A stretch of 64,000 nt of DNA from Pantanalinema sp. GBBB05 (GCA_016743235.1 VRZD01000010.1:124001-188000), one strand, 5' to 3'. Positions 1-8,789 are shown, numbered from the stretch's first letter. The notes: generated by a model from the letters alone, not told the origin. Made by a program: numbers and translations.

Positions 1-1552
1 GAATCATTTGCAGGCCTTGATGGTGCAGCAGATTCGACAGATGCCAGCCAATCAGCCGCCGATGACTGGAGGTGGTAATCTTAATGCACCAATGTCTGCA
101 AATGGCTATAGTGACAATGCCAATCGCTTACTAGCGTCATTGGATTCCACGTTTAATGCCACCTTCAAAACGCTTCAGCAAGAGCTAAATAGCTATCACA
201 GTTCTCTGTCCCAACAGTTGAACCGAATGCACAGTATGGAGCAGCAGGGAGAAGCAATTCTAGAAGCCCTGGTGACTCGTTTGCGAGAACAGCTCCAGCT
301 AGAAGCCAGTCGTTCTGCTCCAACCCTCCAGCCAACAGCAACTCATCCCACGATCGCCCAAGAGAACGGTCACACCACATCTGTGATGGAAGGAGAAGCG
401 AGCGCTCCTCCCCGTCATCATGCCAACTATCCCCCAACTGCCAAACCAACTCCTCTATCCATCCCTGGATCACCCCTACCGCTGCCTAAAAAGAAAGAGA
501 CTTCTAACTTTCAGTTGGGTTTGATTCTGGTACTACTGTCTACTGTGGCATTGTCAATCCATAATGTTGTTGTCCAAATTATTGGGAATGGCAAATTTGA
601 TCCAGTTACTAAAGCGTTTCTTGGTTTAAAGCCAGCTCGGGTATTGGGGACATTCGATATTGGCGGATATCTGGCGCTCAATACGGTAGGAAATTCACTA
701 TTAATTCTGTGGCTGCGAATGTTGGTGGTCTTACCGTTGATGATTCCGGTAGCCATGTTCTTGTATCCACCTCTATGGCGAGATATTAAAAAGTTTTTAA
801 CCTCTCGCGATCGCCGACCCATGATCAATGTCGTTGGCAGTGGCTTCTTTCTGTTTCTGTCCCAAATCCTGATTTATATTGCCATTGGTGATATTGGACC
901 CGGACCAGCAGTCACGATTCTGTTCATGTATCCCATTCTTACCGTGCCCTTAGCATGGGCATTATTTGGCGATCGACCCACACCGTTACGCTGGATCGTC
1001 ATGTTTGTGATTTCTTTTGGAGTTGTACTGACAGCTCTGCCCAAAATTGATCCGAATAAGTTAACTTCTGCGACTGGTATTTTGATTGCCGTTGGATCAG
1101 GTGTATTCTTTGCCCTCTATTTAATCTTTATGCAATTGGGCTTCAAGAAACTGCATCCTGTTCCCGTCAGCCTAGTGCAGTTCGCGACAATTTTCCTGTT
1201 CTCTTCAGTTACCTTATTAGCCTTTGGTCCAGCGTTAGGAGTAACTGTTTTACCAGAGAATCGACCTGGTATCTTGTTAGGCGGTCTTGTGTTAGGTGTA
1301 TTAACGCTAATTGGCTACCTGGCTAATAATTTTGGAGTGCGCTTTATGGGAGCAGCTCGGGCGTCCATTATTGCCTCTAGTGGTCCGGTAATGACTGCCT
1401 TGTTAGCATTTTGGATTATTAGAAGTCCCCTGGCTCCAGTGCAAATATCAGGAATTGTGCTGGTGACATTAGGGGTCAGTGCCCTGAGTTTTGAACGGAT
1501 GGTCACACCTGCGCAAGCTCCGAAACCGATTCCTGCCGATGCTCGGCGTTAA
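1..1552 (+). CDS. EamA/DMT-family membrane transporter with long N-terminal extension (5' end open at window edge)
   Basis: Drug/metabolite-transporter-like permease, probably an inner-membrane exporter of small solutes; the substrate cannot be read. The reading frame is open to base 2, so the true start may lie outside; a TTG at 8 and an ATG at 20 are internal alternatives. From the TTG the protein is 514 residues. The first ~105 are polar and Gln/Leu-rich (probable coiled coil), then a Pro-rich linker to ~165, then about ten hydrophobic segments to ~500. The pattern of two EamA halves is clear, with a ~45-residue Gly/Asn-rich insert after the first helix. A hairpin terminator follows. The coiled-coil extension is unusual for EamA proteins, which normally start directly with helix 1. 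Confidence 0.8.
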   Translation, partial: NHLQALMVQQIRQMPANQPPMTGGGNLNAPMSANGYSDNANRLLASLDSTFNATFKTLQQELNSYHSSLSQQLNRMHSMEQQGEAILEALVTRLREQLQLEASRSAPTLQPTATHPTIAQENGHTTSVMEGEASAPPRHHANYPPTAKPTPLSIPGSPLPLPKKKETSNFQLGLILVLLSTVALSIHNVVVQIIGNGKFDPVTKAFLGLKPARVLGTFDIGGYLALNTVGNSLLILWLRMLVVLPLMIPVAMFLYPPLWRDIKKFLTSRDRRPMINVVGSGFFLFLSQILIYIAIGDIGPGPAVTILFMYPILTVPLAWALFGDRPTPLRWIVMFVISFGVVLTALPKIDPNKLTSATGILIAVGSGVFFALYLIFMQLGFKKLHPVPVSLVQFATIFLFSSVTLLAFGPALGVTVLPENRPGILLGGLVLGVLTLIGYLANNFGVRFMGAARASIIASSGPVMTALLAFWIIRSPLAPVQISGIVLVTLGVSALSFERMVTPAQAPKPIPADARR

Positions 1553-1589
1553 GGCTGGTCTGAAACAGCCATTACACTAATCAAATTTC

Positions 1590-1626
1590 TCCGCTATCAG
1601 ATGTCACCTGGTAGCGGATATTTTTT
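1590..1626 (+). terminator. Rho-independent terminator after the EamA gene
   Basis: The 11-bp stem TCCGCTATCAG/CTGGTAGCGGA (one G-T pair) with a 7-nt loop is followed by TATTTTTT. It lies 37 bp past the transporter stop. Confidence 0.8.
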
Positions 1627-1867
1627 GGCTGGCAAGTTGTCTATTCACAATGCTCTGATAGCGTTGTAGTTCTGGCAAACACAATTTTCTATGTCAGCAG
1701 AACCTGTAGGGACTAATTTTGAGGTGATTAATGGCGGCTTGATGTTGCTGTTTTAGCTTTAAAAGCAAACCGATCGAGCTTGCTAGTGTTGCTGATGAAC
1801 TCGATCGATCGCTATTTAAGTTAAGTTAACAGGCTAGTTCAATGCTGAATGCAGATCGGAGTCAAGG
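1627..1867. other. Intergenic region between convergent EamA and gcvH genes
   Basis: No ORF with coding character. It contains one stem-loop with 8-bp arms CGATCGAG/CTCGATCG at 1771-1807, placed about 60 bp downstream of gcvH, but without a T-run. It may help end gcvH transcription; otherwise nothing recognised. Confidence 0.4.
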
Positions 1868-2257
1868 TTATTCACCTTCGACCTGCGATCGATATTCATC
1901 TGCCGACAAGGCATCATCCAGGTCATCCACATTATCTACCCGGACTTTAATTAGCCAGGCCTCCCCGTAGGGATCATCTGCCAGTTGTTCTGGAGCATCG
2001 AGGAGCGGAGCATTAGTTTCAATCACCGTACCAGAAACGGGAGAGTTTAAATCTTCCACAGCTTTTACTGATTCCACCGTGCCAAGCTTTTCCCCTTTTT
2101 CGACGGCATCCCCCACTTCTGGTAATTCCAGGAACACAATGTCTCCCAACTGGTCAACGGCAAAGGCTGAGATGCCGATCGTGGCAATGTCTCCCTCCAG
2201 CCGAGCGTACTCATGGGAGTCCAAATATTTCAAATCGTCAGGATATTCCAGAGCCAT
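1868..2257 (-). CDS. gcvH: Glycine cleavage system H protein
   Basis: Lipoyl carrier protein that shuttles the aminomethyl group between P, T and L proteins of the glycine cleavage complex, which in cyanobacteria serves photorespiration and C1 supply. The 129 residues match the family length. The lipoylation site is Lys65 in the E-S-V-K-A context, followed by the D-L-N-S-P-V-S-G beta-hairpin typical of GcvH. It starts with [11 protein letters not shown]. It stands alone here: gcvP and gcvT are not in the window. It is convergent with the EamA gene and is preceded by a long non-coding stretch with repeats. Confidence 0.95.
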   Translation of the reverse strand: MALEYPDDLKYLDSHEYARLEGDIATIGISAFAVDQLGDIVFLELPEVGDAVEKGEKLGTVESVKAVEDLNSPVSGTVIETNAPLLDAPEQLADDPYGEAWLIKVRVDNVDDLDDALSADEYRSQVEGE

Positions 2258-2327
2258 TCGCTGTTTCTGTCAACGCCTACAGGTTCTAGGGTACAGGGTA
2301 ACGGTAAGAACGGGTAGAGGCTGGGGA

Positions 2328-2398
2328 TAGAGAGGGGGAGGGGGAAGATGAGGAGGATGGGGAGAATGAGAAGGGTGGGGGAGATGGAGGAGATGAAT
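2328..2398. repeat. Purine-rich (GA) low-complexity repeat, intergenic copy
   Basis: About 70 bp almost purely of G and A, built from degenerate GGAGATGAGG-like words. Related stretches occur inside egtB (about 4640-4710), miaA (about 33960-34035) and putA (about 45845-45900), and between genes near 36140 and 51170. Confidence 0.6.
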
Positions 2399-2510
2399 CG
2401 CGCTTGCTGGTAGGAACCATGTGGCTCACGTTAGACGGAATTTCGGGTGAGACAGGACGATTGCTCCAAGTAACCCTTCTGATGCCGTGGGCTGCAATTG
2501 ACCGATCGCG

Positions 2511-2733
2511 GACAGCAATTGAATTGTGACTACGGATTAGACGGAGTGCAACTGTCACAATTCGACTGTGGTGGGCTGCAATTAAATTGTGACTAGTGAT
2601 TGTCCTGAGTGCAGCGATCGCACTATCGACTGTCATCGGCTGCAACTCAATTGTGACTACGGATCATACGGAATGCCGCGATCTCCATTCGATTGTCGGG
2701 GGCTGCAATTGGATTGTGACTACTGATTGGGTT
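2511..2733. repeat. Degenerate 63-bp tandem repeat (about 3.5 units)
   Basis: Units begin at 2514, 2577, 2641 and 2704 (spacing 63, 64, 63). Each starts with (T/A)GCAA(T/C)T followed by three variable bases and ATTGTGACTA; the rest is more divergent. The first unit carries a perfect inverted repeat GAATTGTGAC (2521-2530)/GTCACAATTC (2554-2563). The last unit overlaps the 3' end of the Uma2 gene, which is on the other strand. The one 64-bp spacing breaks any common reading frame, so I do not read it as coding. An additional TGCAATTG word sits at 2493. Confidence 0.75.
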
Positions 2734-3307
2734 GAGTATCCAGAACAGCCGCTAAATTCAGCCGCAAATCCTCGAAGCTGGGTAACGCGATCGTTTCATT
2801 CGGTAAGGCAATTTGCTTCAGTCGATACCCATATTCATCGGATGGAGTGCGATAGGGCTGACTGTAACATTCCAACTGATTCGCCACTAGGTTCACAATC
2901 CAGTAATCGGGAATCTGGTGTTCTGCATACACCGATAGTTTAGTGGTTTGATCGTAGGTCAGCGTTGAATCGGATACTTCGATAATCAGTAGAATGTCTT
3001 TTGGCTGAGGATGAGCCGAACGGTAGCGATCGCTTCTCACCTTAACGATGGCAAAGTCAGGCTCCGGTTCGCTATGGCGTGGCAGTGTTACTGGATCTTG
3101 ATGACGAACAATGGCTCGATCGCCTAATAACGGTAATAGTTCGTACAACAACCGTGTGTTACAGGACGAATGTGATGTTCCCTTCGCGACCATCTGTACC
3201 AGTTCTCCTCGAATTAACTCAATGCGATCGCCCTCCTTGATAAAGCCCAACTCAATTAAGCGATGGTAATCATCCACCGTGAACCGCTTGGTCATTACAC
3301 TACTCAT
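2720..3307 (-). CDS. Uma2-family (DUF820) putative restriction endonuclease-like protein
   Basis: Belongs to the Uma2 family, multicopy in cyanobacteria and built on the PD-(D/E)XK nuclease fold; its biological role is unsettled. Of 195 residues, the N-terminus has the typical RFTVDDYHRLIELGF helix and G-D-R-I-E-L-I-R-G-E motif. The putative catalytic acids are Asp84 (E-P-E-P-D-F) and Glu110 (L-L-I-I-E-V-S), followed by Lys123. The start could be Met1 or Met5. It is divergent from egtC. Its last codons overlap the final unit of the 63-bp tandem repeat, so the C-terminal residues may derive from repeat sequence. The nuclease fold is established for the family; activity of this copy is inferred. 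Confidence 0.85.
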   Translation of the reverse strand: MSSVMTKRFTVDDYHRLIELGFIKEGDRIELIRGELVQMVAKGTSHSSCNTRLLYELLPLLGDRAIVRHQDPVTLPRHSEPEPDFAIVKVRSDRYRSAHPQPKDILLIIEVSDSTLTYDQTTKLSVYAEHQIPDYWIVNLVANQLECYSQPYRTPSDEYGYRLKQIALPNETIALPSFEDLRLNLAAVLDTQPNQ

Positions 3308-3408
3308 AGCCTTGACCTGAATGCCATCTCACGCACAGGCTATCACATCCCTCGGATGCCGAATCGTTTGTGGCAAGATGTGAGAGGCAATCCTTACCCT
3401 CACACTCT

Positions 3409-4197
3409 ATGTGCCGCTTACTGGGCTATCTTGGCGATCCAATTTCCCTCGATCGACTGTTATTAAAACCAGACCATTCCCTGATTGTCCAGAGCTATCA
3501 ACCGAAGGAAATGACCTCTGGGCTCTTGAATGCTGATGGCTTTGGTATGGGGTGGTATCACTCGCACCGCGACACCGACCCCTACACCTACAAAAACACT
3601 CAGCCCGCCTGGAATGATATCAACCTCCCCCATCTCAGTCGCTACATCGAATCTCATTGTGTGCTGGCAAACGTCCGCAGTGCTACCGCCGGAATCCCCG
3701 TTGATTTAAGCAATTGTCAGCCGTTTCAGCATCATCTCATCTTGGGCATTCATAATGGCTTCATTGCCAACTTCCGTCAAACGCTGTACCGCCCGATTCG
3801 GGAACGGCTCAGTGATGCGGTCTACCAGTCCATCCAGGGCAGCACCGATTCCGAACATATTTTTGCTCTGTTGGTGCAGGAATTAGAACAGCATCCTGAT
3901 CTATCTTTAACCACAGCCCTCCAACGGGTTCTGAATATTCTGCTCGACCTAGCAGAGCAATACCAAACCGATTTCTCTGCCAACATGATTGTGAGTGACG
4001 GTAAACAATTGGTTGCCTCCCGCTTGGCTAATCGTCCTCCCACTCCCACCCTGTACTGGCTGCGCGACGATTTACTTCTTCCCCAGTCCGTTGTCATCGC
4101 CTCCGAACCCCTATTCGAGGGAAACTGGACACCGCTCGACGATCGCACTCTTCTCACCGTTGATCATGACCTTAATCTCGAATCTGTCCCAATCTAA
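3409..4197 (+). CDS. egtC: Ergothioneine biosynthesis class II glutamine amidotransferase-like hydrolase EgtC
   Basis: Gamma-glutamyl hydrolase that removes the glutamyl group from the gamma-Glu-Cys-hercynyl sulfoxide made by EgtB. The ATG at 3409 gives 262 residues beginning M-C-R-L-L-G-Y, leaving Cys2 as the N-terminal nucleophile after Met removal; the longer frame from 3370 would bury this cysteine and is rejected. Class II amidotransferase features are visible: N-A-D-G-F-G-M-G-W, A-N-V-R-S-A-T and the glutamine-pocket segment N-C-Q-P-F-Q. The egtB start overlaps its 3' end by 32 bp, so the pair is very likely co-translated. No egtD lies nearby. Confidence 0.9.
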   Translation: MCRLLGYLGDPISLDRLLLKPDHSLIVQSYQPKEMTSGLLNADGFGMGWYHSHRDTDPYTYKNTQPAWNDINLPHLSRYIESHCVLANVRSATAGIPVDLSNCQPFQHHLILGIHNGFIANFRQTLYRPIRERLSDAVYQSIQGSTDSEHIFALLVQELEQHPDLSLTTALQRVLNILLDLAEQYQTDFSANMIVSDGKQLVASRLANRPPTPTLYWLRDDLLLPQSVVIASEPLFEGNWTPLDDRTLLTVDHDLNLESVPI

Positions 4198-5596
4198 ATC
4201 GCCCGACACCCACCTCTCGCTTAAGCAACAACTCCAACAATGGATGCAAGAGTGCCGCGCCAGTACCTTGCAACTGTTTGATGGCATGGACTACGACACC
4301 TTTTGTCAGCAAGCCCATGCCGATTTCAGTCCGGTCGGCTGGCATTTAGGTCACATTGCCTACACCGAATCTCTGTGGCTACTCGAACATCTCGCCGGAC
4401 AGCCGCCGCAATTTCCCGAATATCGTCGCTTATTTGCCGCCGATACCCTACCCAAAACCGATCGCCGTTACTTACCCCCGATCGCCGAAGTCCGCCAGTA
4501 TCTCAATACCATTCGCACTCAAGTCTTCACTTACCTGGAAACCGCTCCCCTAGACCAACAGGAACGACTCTGGCGCTGGTTGCTGCAACACGAAAGCCAA
4601 CATGGCGAGACGATCGCGATCGTGTTAGCCCTGCTGGAAAGAGATAAGGGAGATCAGGCAGATAGGAGAGATGAAAGAGATGAGGGAGATAGGAAAGATG
4701 AGGGAGATAGAACCAAGAAAGTAGCCAAACAATCTGCTTCCCCATCCTCCTCACCTACTCAACCTTCCTTATCCTCCCTAACTCCTCCACCTTCCCCATC
4801 CCCCCCAACTCCTCCACTCCTCACAGAGATGATTTGCATCCCTGCGGGTAAATTTCAACAGGGCAATGATGCGATCGAAGCGCTAGATAATGAACGTCCA
4901 GTGCAGTGGATCGACTTGCCAACCTATTGGATCGACAAATATCCCGTTACCTGCGACCAATATCGCCAGTTCATCCAAGCGGGCGGTTATCAAGATCAAC
5001 GTTGGTGGTCTGCTGAAGGCTGGCAGTGGGTGCAAGCTCACTTGATCACCCAACCGTTGTATTGGTCGGATGATCCGAGGCACGATCGCCATCCCGTTTA
5101 TGGCGTCAGTTGGTATGAAGCTGAAGCTTATGCGAACTTTGTTGGCAAACGTTTACCCACCGAAGCGGAGTGGGAGAAAGCGGCCAGTTGGAATCCGATC
5201 TCCCAACAGCGCATGACCTATCCTTGGGGAGAAAATCTACCCACTCACCAGCATTGCAACCACAATCACTTCATGGGACAAACTACACCTGTCGATGCTT
5301 ATCCCCAAGGTCAAAGTGCTTACGGTTGCTATGACTTGTTAGGCGACGTTTGGGAATGGACGGCATCCTGGTTTACGGGTTACGCCAACTTTGAACCCTA
5401 TCCCTATCGCGGCTATTCTCAAGCCTATTTCGATGATCAACATCGAGTCCTACGGGGGGGTAGTTGGGCAACCCAACCTTGGGCGTTGCGATCGGCGTTT
5501 CGGAATTGGTATTACCCGCAGGTGCGCGAAGTCTTTGCCGGATTCCGGTGTGCCGCCGATCGAGAAGTTATTGCGGTAATTCAGCCACAGCCGTGA
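4166..5596 (+). CDS. egtB: Ergothioneine biosynthesis sulfoxide synthase EgtB
   Basis: Non-heme iron enzyme joining hercynine with a thiol donor and O2 to form the sulfoxide intermediate of ergothioneine. The start at ATG 4166 gives 476 residues. The N-terminal DinB-like domain holds the iron ligands: His in the W-H-L-G-H-I motif (residues 60-63) and H-E-S-Q-H-G-E (His142, His146). The C-terminal FGE-sulfatase domain runs ~222-476, with the G-D-V-W-E-W-T and L-R-G-G-S-W motifs. Between them lies an unusual 64-residue linker (158-221): a charged Arg/Asp/Glu/Gly tract then a Ser/Pro tract, encoded by a GA-rich then CT-rich low-complexity stretch. Overlaps egtC upstream by 32 bp and the end of convergent fabD by 29 bp. 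Substrate could be gamma-Glu-Cys (EgtC present) rather than cysteine. Confidence 0.92.
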   Translation: MTLISNLSQSKSPDTHLSLKQQLQQWMQECRASTLQLFDGMDYDTFCQQAHADFSPVGWHLGHIAYTESLWLLEHLAGQPPQFPEYRRLFAADTLPKTDRRYLPPIAEVRQYLNTIRTQVFTYLETAPLDQQERLWRWLLQHESQHGETIAIVLALLERDKGDQADRRDERDEGDRKDEGDRTKKVAKQSASPSSSPTQPSLSSLTPPPSPSPPTPPLLTEMICIPAGKFQQGNDAIEALDNERPVQWIDLPTYWIDKYPVTCDQYRQFIQAGGYQDQRWWSAEGWQWVQAHLITQPLYWSDDPRHDRHPVYGVSWYEAEAYANFVGKRLPTEAEWEKAASWNPISQQRMTYPWGENLPTHQHCNHNHFMGQTTPVDAYPQGQSAYGCYDLLGDVWEWTASWFTGYANFEPYPYRGYSQAYFDDQHRVLRGGSWATQPWALRSAFRNWYYPQVREVFAGFRCAADREVIAVIQPQP

Positions 5597-6449
5597 TGTT
5601 TTCTAACGCGAGGCTGGGACTGGTACGCTTGATCAATCCGGTCAACACCTTTCCCGGTCCAATCTCAATCACTCGCTCAATCCCTAATTCAGGGAATTGC
5701 AGCGAAATTTCTCGCCAACGAACAGAACCCGTCATCTGCTGCGTCAGACGTTGTTTTAGCAGTTCAGCGTCGGTCGTCGGTGTTGGATCAACGTTAGACA
5801 ATACGGGGACTTTAGCGGCTTGAAACGCCACAGTATCCAACACCGCTTGAAATTCTTTCGCCGCGTCTGCCATTAACGGTGAGTGAAACGCTCCACTCAC
5901 ATTCAGTTTTACCCCCCGTTTCGCCTTAACACTACTGAGGACGCTTTCCACAGCCGCAGGCGTTCCAGAAATCACCACCTGCCCGGAGTTGTTGTCATTA
6001 GCGAGGACGACATCCGCCGTTTGTTGCAATTGCGTATCTAATTGATCGCGATCGAAGCCAATTAGCGCCGCCATCATGCCATCAGAGGCTTGATCCATTA
6101 ATTCTGCCCGCCGCTTCACCAGTTGTAGACCAGCCGCAAAATCAAACACGCCAGCCGCATACAGGGCAACATATTCCCCTAAGCTATGACCAGCCACTAA
6201 ATCAGGGTGCTGACCTCGGGCTTGCAGTTGATCAACCAGCAAACTTTCGACGACGTAAAGACAGGGTTGCGTGTAAAGGGTGCGAGAGAGCTGATCGTCT
6301 GCGCTTTGGCATAGTTCTGGCACTGACCAGCCCAAAATATGTTCTGCTTGCTCAAATTTAGCTTTGGCTTCCGGCAGGGCAACTAAATCACTCCCCATCC
6401 CGATCGCCTGAGAACCTTGTCCAGGGAAAACCCACGCTGTTTTTGTCAT
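5568..6449 (-). CDS. fabD: Malonyl-CoA:ACP transacylase
   Basis: Transfers malonyl from CoA to acyl carrier protein, feeding fatty-acid elongation in the cytoplasm. The 293 residues from Met at 6449 (a longer form starts at 6461 with MIGG) begin MTKTAWVFPGQGSQ. Catalytic Ser89 sits in G-H-S-L-G-E-Y, and the G-A-F-H-S-P-L-M motif supplies the catalytic His. Length is normal for FabD. It is a single gene here; the usual partner fabH is not adjacent. Its 3' end overlaps the end of egtB on the opposite strand by 29 bp. Confidence 0.95.
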   Translation of the reverse strand: MTKTAWVFPGQGSQAIGMGSDLVALPEAKAKFEQAEHILGWSVPELCQSADDQLSRTLYTQPCLYVVESLLVDQLQARGQHPDLVAGHSLGEYVALYAAGVFDFAAGLQLVKRRAELMDQASDGMMAALIGFDRDQLDTQLQQTADVVLANDNNSGQVVISGTPAAVESVLSSVKAKRGVKLNVSGAFHSPLMADAAKEFQAVLDTVAFQAAKVPVLSNVDPTPTTDAELLKQRLTQQMTGSVRWREISLQFPELGIERVIEIGPGKVLTGLIKRTSPSLALENITAVAELPQ

Positions 6450-6802
6450 TCCGCCGATCATCCAAATAACTGCGTCATCACGTAAAGTATGACTCTGGTT
6501 ATTTTACAAGCTTGGGTAGATCAATTCAGAGGTTCAAGACGAAGTTATGAAGGGTTATACTTACAGAGCTTTGTTTGCAATAGGATTAGGATAGTTATTA
6601 GAGTGGCACAACAACAAGTGTAGAACAGCCAAGCTTGATGTCGAGCAGGATAAGACAGAATTCCTTAATATTTCAACGGTAATCAATAGCCAGTAGTGGA
6701 GATTTAGGAATTAGTGAAGATTGCACCATTTCTCATACTCATAACGTACAAAAGTATGACTTGGGCGGCTATCGTCTTATCTCATCCGAGCTACTGCCAT
6801 TC
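6450..6802. other. Intergenic region upstream of fabD
   Basis: About 350 bp, AT-rich, without convincing ORF, hairpin or repeat. It should contain the fabD promoter; no clear consensus element recognised. Confidence 0.3.
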
Positions 6803-7030
6803 TTAACCGTAAATTGCCTTAAGTTTGAGAGCGAGCGGTAGGTTTGTTCTAGAAGCAAATGCCAGTGCATTTAAGCGGTTTTGCTGGGAAGGAGTGGGTT
6901 TGAGCTTGGGGGCAGTCCACCGAGTACCTCCGCCGACCCGTCGACCTGGTACGCCTTCACGCGCTAAGGCAGGTTCAGCCATCGAAATGAATAAGGCCAG
7001 TAAGGAAAAGCCGATTGTAAGTTGACGCAT
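6803..7030 (-). CDS. Small secreted protein with a G-x-P-G-R-R-x-G-G-G-T-R motif
   Basis: The 75-residue protein has a clear Sec signal peptide (hydrophobic residues 5-20, A-L-A cleavage site near residue 23), then the motif REGVPGRRVGGGTRW and a basic tail. As I recall, this motif resembles the N-terminal signature of cyanobacterial periplasmic DUF928 proteins, but the rest of that domain is absent. It may be a stand-alone micro-protein or a remnant of a longer gene. The opposite-strand 66-aa ORF is a shadow. Confidence 0.6.
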   Translation of the reverse strand: MRQLTIGFSLLALFISMAEPALAREGVPGRRVGGGTRWTAPKLKPTPSQQNRLNALAFASRTNLPLALKLKAIYG

Positions 7031-7504
7031 AGTTCAATAGGTAGATGCCTAACATACCTAAGATGTCAGAGAATCGTACCGAGTCACCAGCGTTAAATCA
7101 CCGAAGTTATCAGCTTTCCCTTTAAAGAAACCTACTCGAAAAAAGTTTATTCAAGATATGTACACTAGGGTAGGAATTTGTCGCCTTACTTCCGACCAAA
7201 TAACTGTTAGTAGCGATAAAACTCTGATAATAATGATTTGAGCCAATTTGTCACTTGGTGTACAAATAAAAACGTTGATCCTCAATTGTAAGCAGTGTTA
7301 CATAGATGAGAATTTTGCATAAATTTCAGAAAAACTGATTAACCCGTAGTTCTACTGAAGTCTTTGGTAATGGCACTTTACATTTGATGCTAGCTTAGCG
7401 ATCGATGACTCGTTAACCTCTAGCTAGCCAGATCTCTCTGGAGTAATTGTGCTAATGTATGTGAACTCTAAATCGCTTGTATTAATCCAACAGGAACTTG
7501 TAAG
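7031..7504. other. Long intergenic region with no recognised element
   Basis: About 470 bp, AT-rich, between divergent genes. Stop codons are frequent in all frames. No strong hairpin, tRNA-like element or repeat noticed. Confidence 0.3.
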
Positions 7505-7807
7505 ATGCAGGATCTAAGAGCTGAATTGGCTGAGTCATTAGATGAAGCAGAATGGGATTGGCTCGCTCCCCATGCTGAGCGAGAGTCGCTGATCTTAGTA
7601 GATTCTGGACTGAACTTACTTGATGTTGGAGTCGCGATCGCGAATGATAATGTTTCCTATGTACAACGTTGGATTGATGAAGCGTTAATTTATAAACCCT
7701 CGCCTAGCCAGGTGGCAGTTTGGAGCCACGATCTGACCAAACGCTTTCAGGCGTTAATTGTCCAACCGTTCGTGCTGATCCAGGAAATGGGAGAAGTCAG
7801 ATCATAA
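7505..7807 (+). CDS. DUF2288-family protein
   Basis: Small acidic, probably cytoplasmic protein of 100 residues, beginning MQDLRAELAESLDEAEW. The pattern L-D-V-G-V-A-I-A-N-D and a final helical segment match, from memory, the DUF2288 family found in cyanobacteria and proteobacteria, whose function is unknown. No catalytic motif, signal peptide or membrane segment is visible. Its last 11 bp overlap the end of the convergent malate dehydrogenase gene. Confidence 0.75.
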   Translation: MQDLRAELAESLDEAEWDWLAPHAERESLILVDSGLNLLDVGVAIANDNVSYVQRWIDEALIYKPSPSQVAVWSHDLTKRFQALIVQPFVLIQEMGEVRS

Positions 7808-8789
7808 TGCCAGAATCTGCTAGAAGCTGGTGTAAATCCTGAATACTTTGCTGGACGGCTTGGGCAGATACATGTAAAGCGGCTAGCTCCTGAGGTGTGA
7901 GATCAAGTTCAATAATTCGTTCAATTCCCTGGCAACCCAGCCGACAGGGTACACCAGTAAATACATCCCGCAATTGATATTGTCCTTCTAGATAAGCAGT
8001 GACAGGTAGAATCCGGGTGCGGTTGTAGAGAATAGACTCTACCATCAAACAGGTGGATGACGCAGGAGCGTAAAAGGCACTACCTGTTTTCATCAAATCG
8101 ACAATCTCTGCTCCTCCATGACGCGCTCGTTCAATTAAGCGATCGATCGCCGCCTGCTCCATTAATTCACTCAAAGGAATGCCGTTTACTGTAGTGTAAC
8201 GGGGTAGCAGTACCATGAGATCGCCGTGGCTACCCAATACTGTTGCAGTGATCTCTGCTGTAGAAACCCCTAACTCCATCGCAATAAACGTTTGGAAGCG
8301 AGCTGAGTCCAACACTCCTGCCATACCCATTACTTGATGAGCCGGTAATCCTGTCACCTTCCAGGTCAGATAGGTCATCTGATCTAGGGGATTTGTCACA
8401 ATAATAAAGATGGCATTTGGCGAATACTCGATCGCCTGCTTAGCTACATTGGAAACAATTTTGGCATTGGTTAACAGCAAATCATCCCGACTCATACCCG
8501 GCTTCCGGGGTAGTCCAGCCGTAATTACGACAATGTCGGAATTTGCCGTGTCTGCATAGTCATTGGTGCCAATAATTTTGCGATCATGGCGTTCAATTCC
8601 CCGCGCTTGCATGAGGTCTAATGCCAGACCTTGCGGACGACCTGCAATCACATCCAAGAGCACGACATCGGCAATATCTTTTTCCGCTAACCGTTGTGCC
8701 AGGGTACTCCCGACATTTCCTGCTCCGACAACAGTGACGCGAGCATTGACGCAACTAATGGCAGGAGGTTGGAGAGAAGACATAGCCAC
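7797..8789 (-). CDS. mdh: Malate dehydrogenase (lactate/malate dehydrogenase family)
   Basis: NAD-dependent interconversion of malate and oxaloacetate in the cytoplasm. The 330 residues include a Rossmann motif V-G-A-G-N-V-G-S-T (21-29), the substrate loop L-P-R-K-P-G-M-S-R with Arg95 and Arg101, D161-S-A-R, and catalytic His188 in G-S-H-G-D. Arg at position 95, where lactate dehydrogenases carry Gln, favours malate. The N-terminus is about 12 residues longer than typical short MDH-III enzymes; the start could be Met1 or Met3. Convergent with the DUF2288 gene. Confidence 0.93.
   Translation of the reverse strand: MAMSSLQPPAISCVNARVTVVGAGNVGSTLAQRLAEKDIADVVLLDVIAGRPQGLALDLMQARGIERHDRKIIGTNDYADTANSDIVVITAGLPRKPGMSRDDLLLTNAKIVSNVAKQAIEYSPNAIFIIVTNPLDQMTYLTWKVTGLPAHQVMGMAGVLDSARFQTFIAMELGVSTAEITATVLGSHGDLMVLLPRYTTVNGIPLSELMEQAAIDRLIERARHGGAEIVDLMKTGSAFYAPASSTCLMVESILYNRTRILPVTAYLEGQYQLRDVFTGVPCRLGCQGIERIIELDLTPQELAALHVSAQAVQQSIQDLHQLLADSGIMI

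Noticed and set aside
2286..2645. Minus-strand 119-aa frame across the GA-rich and 63-bp repeat region
   Set aside because: Composition is driven by repeats and GA-rich DNA, with no protein-like pattern and no ribosome-binding site.
2596..2943. Plus-strand 115-aa frame in the tandem repeat
   Set aside because: It runs over the antisense of the Uma2 gene and only two repeat units share its frame.
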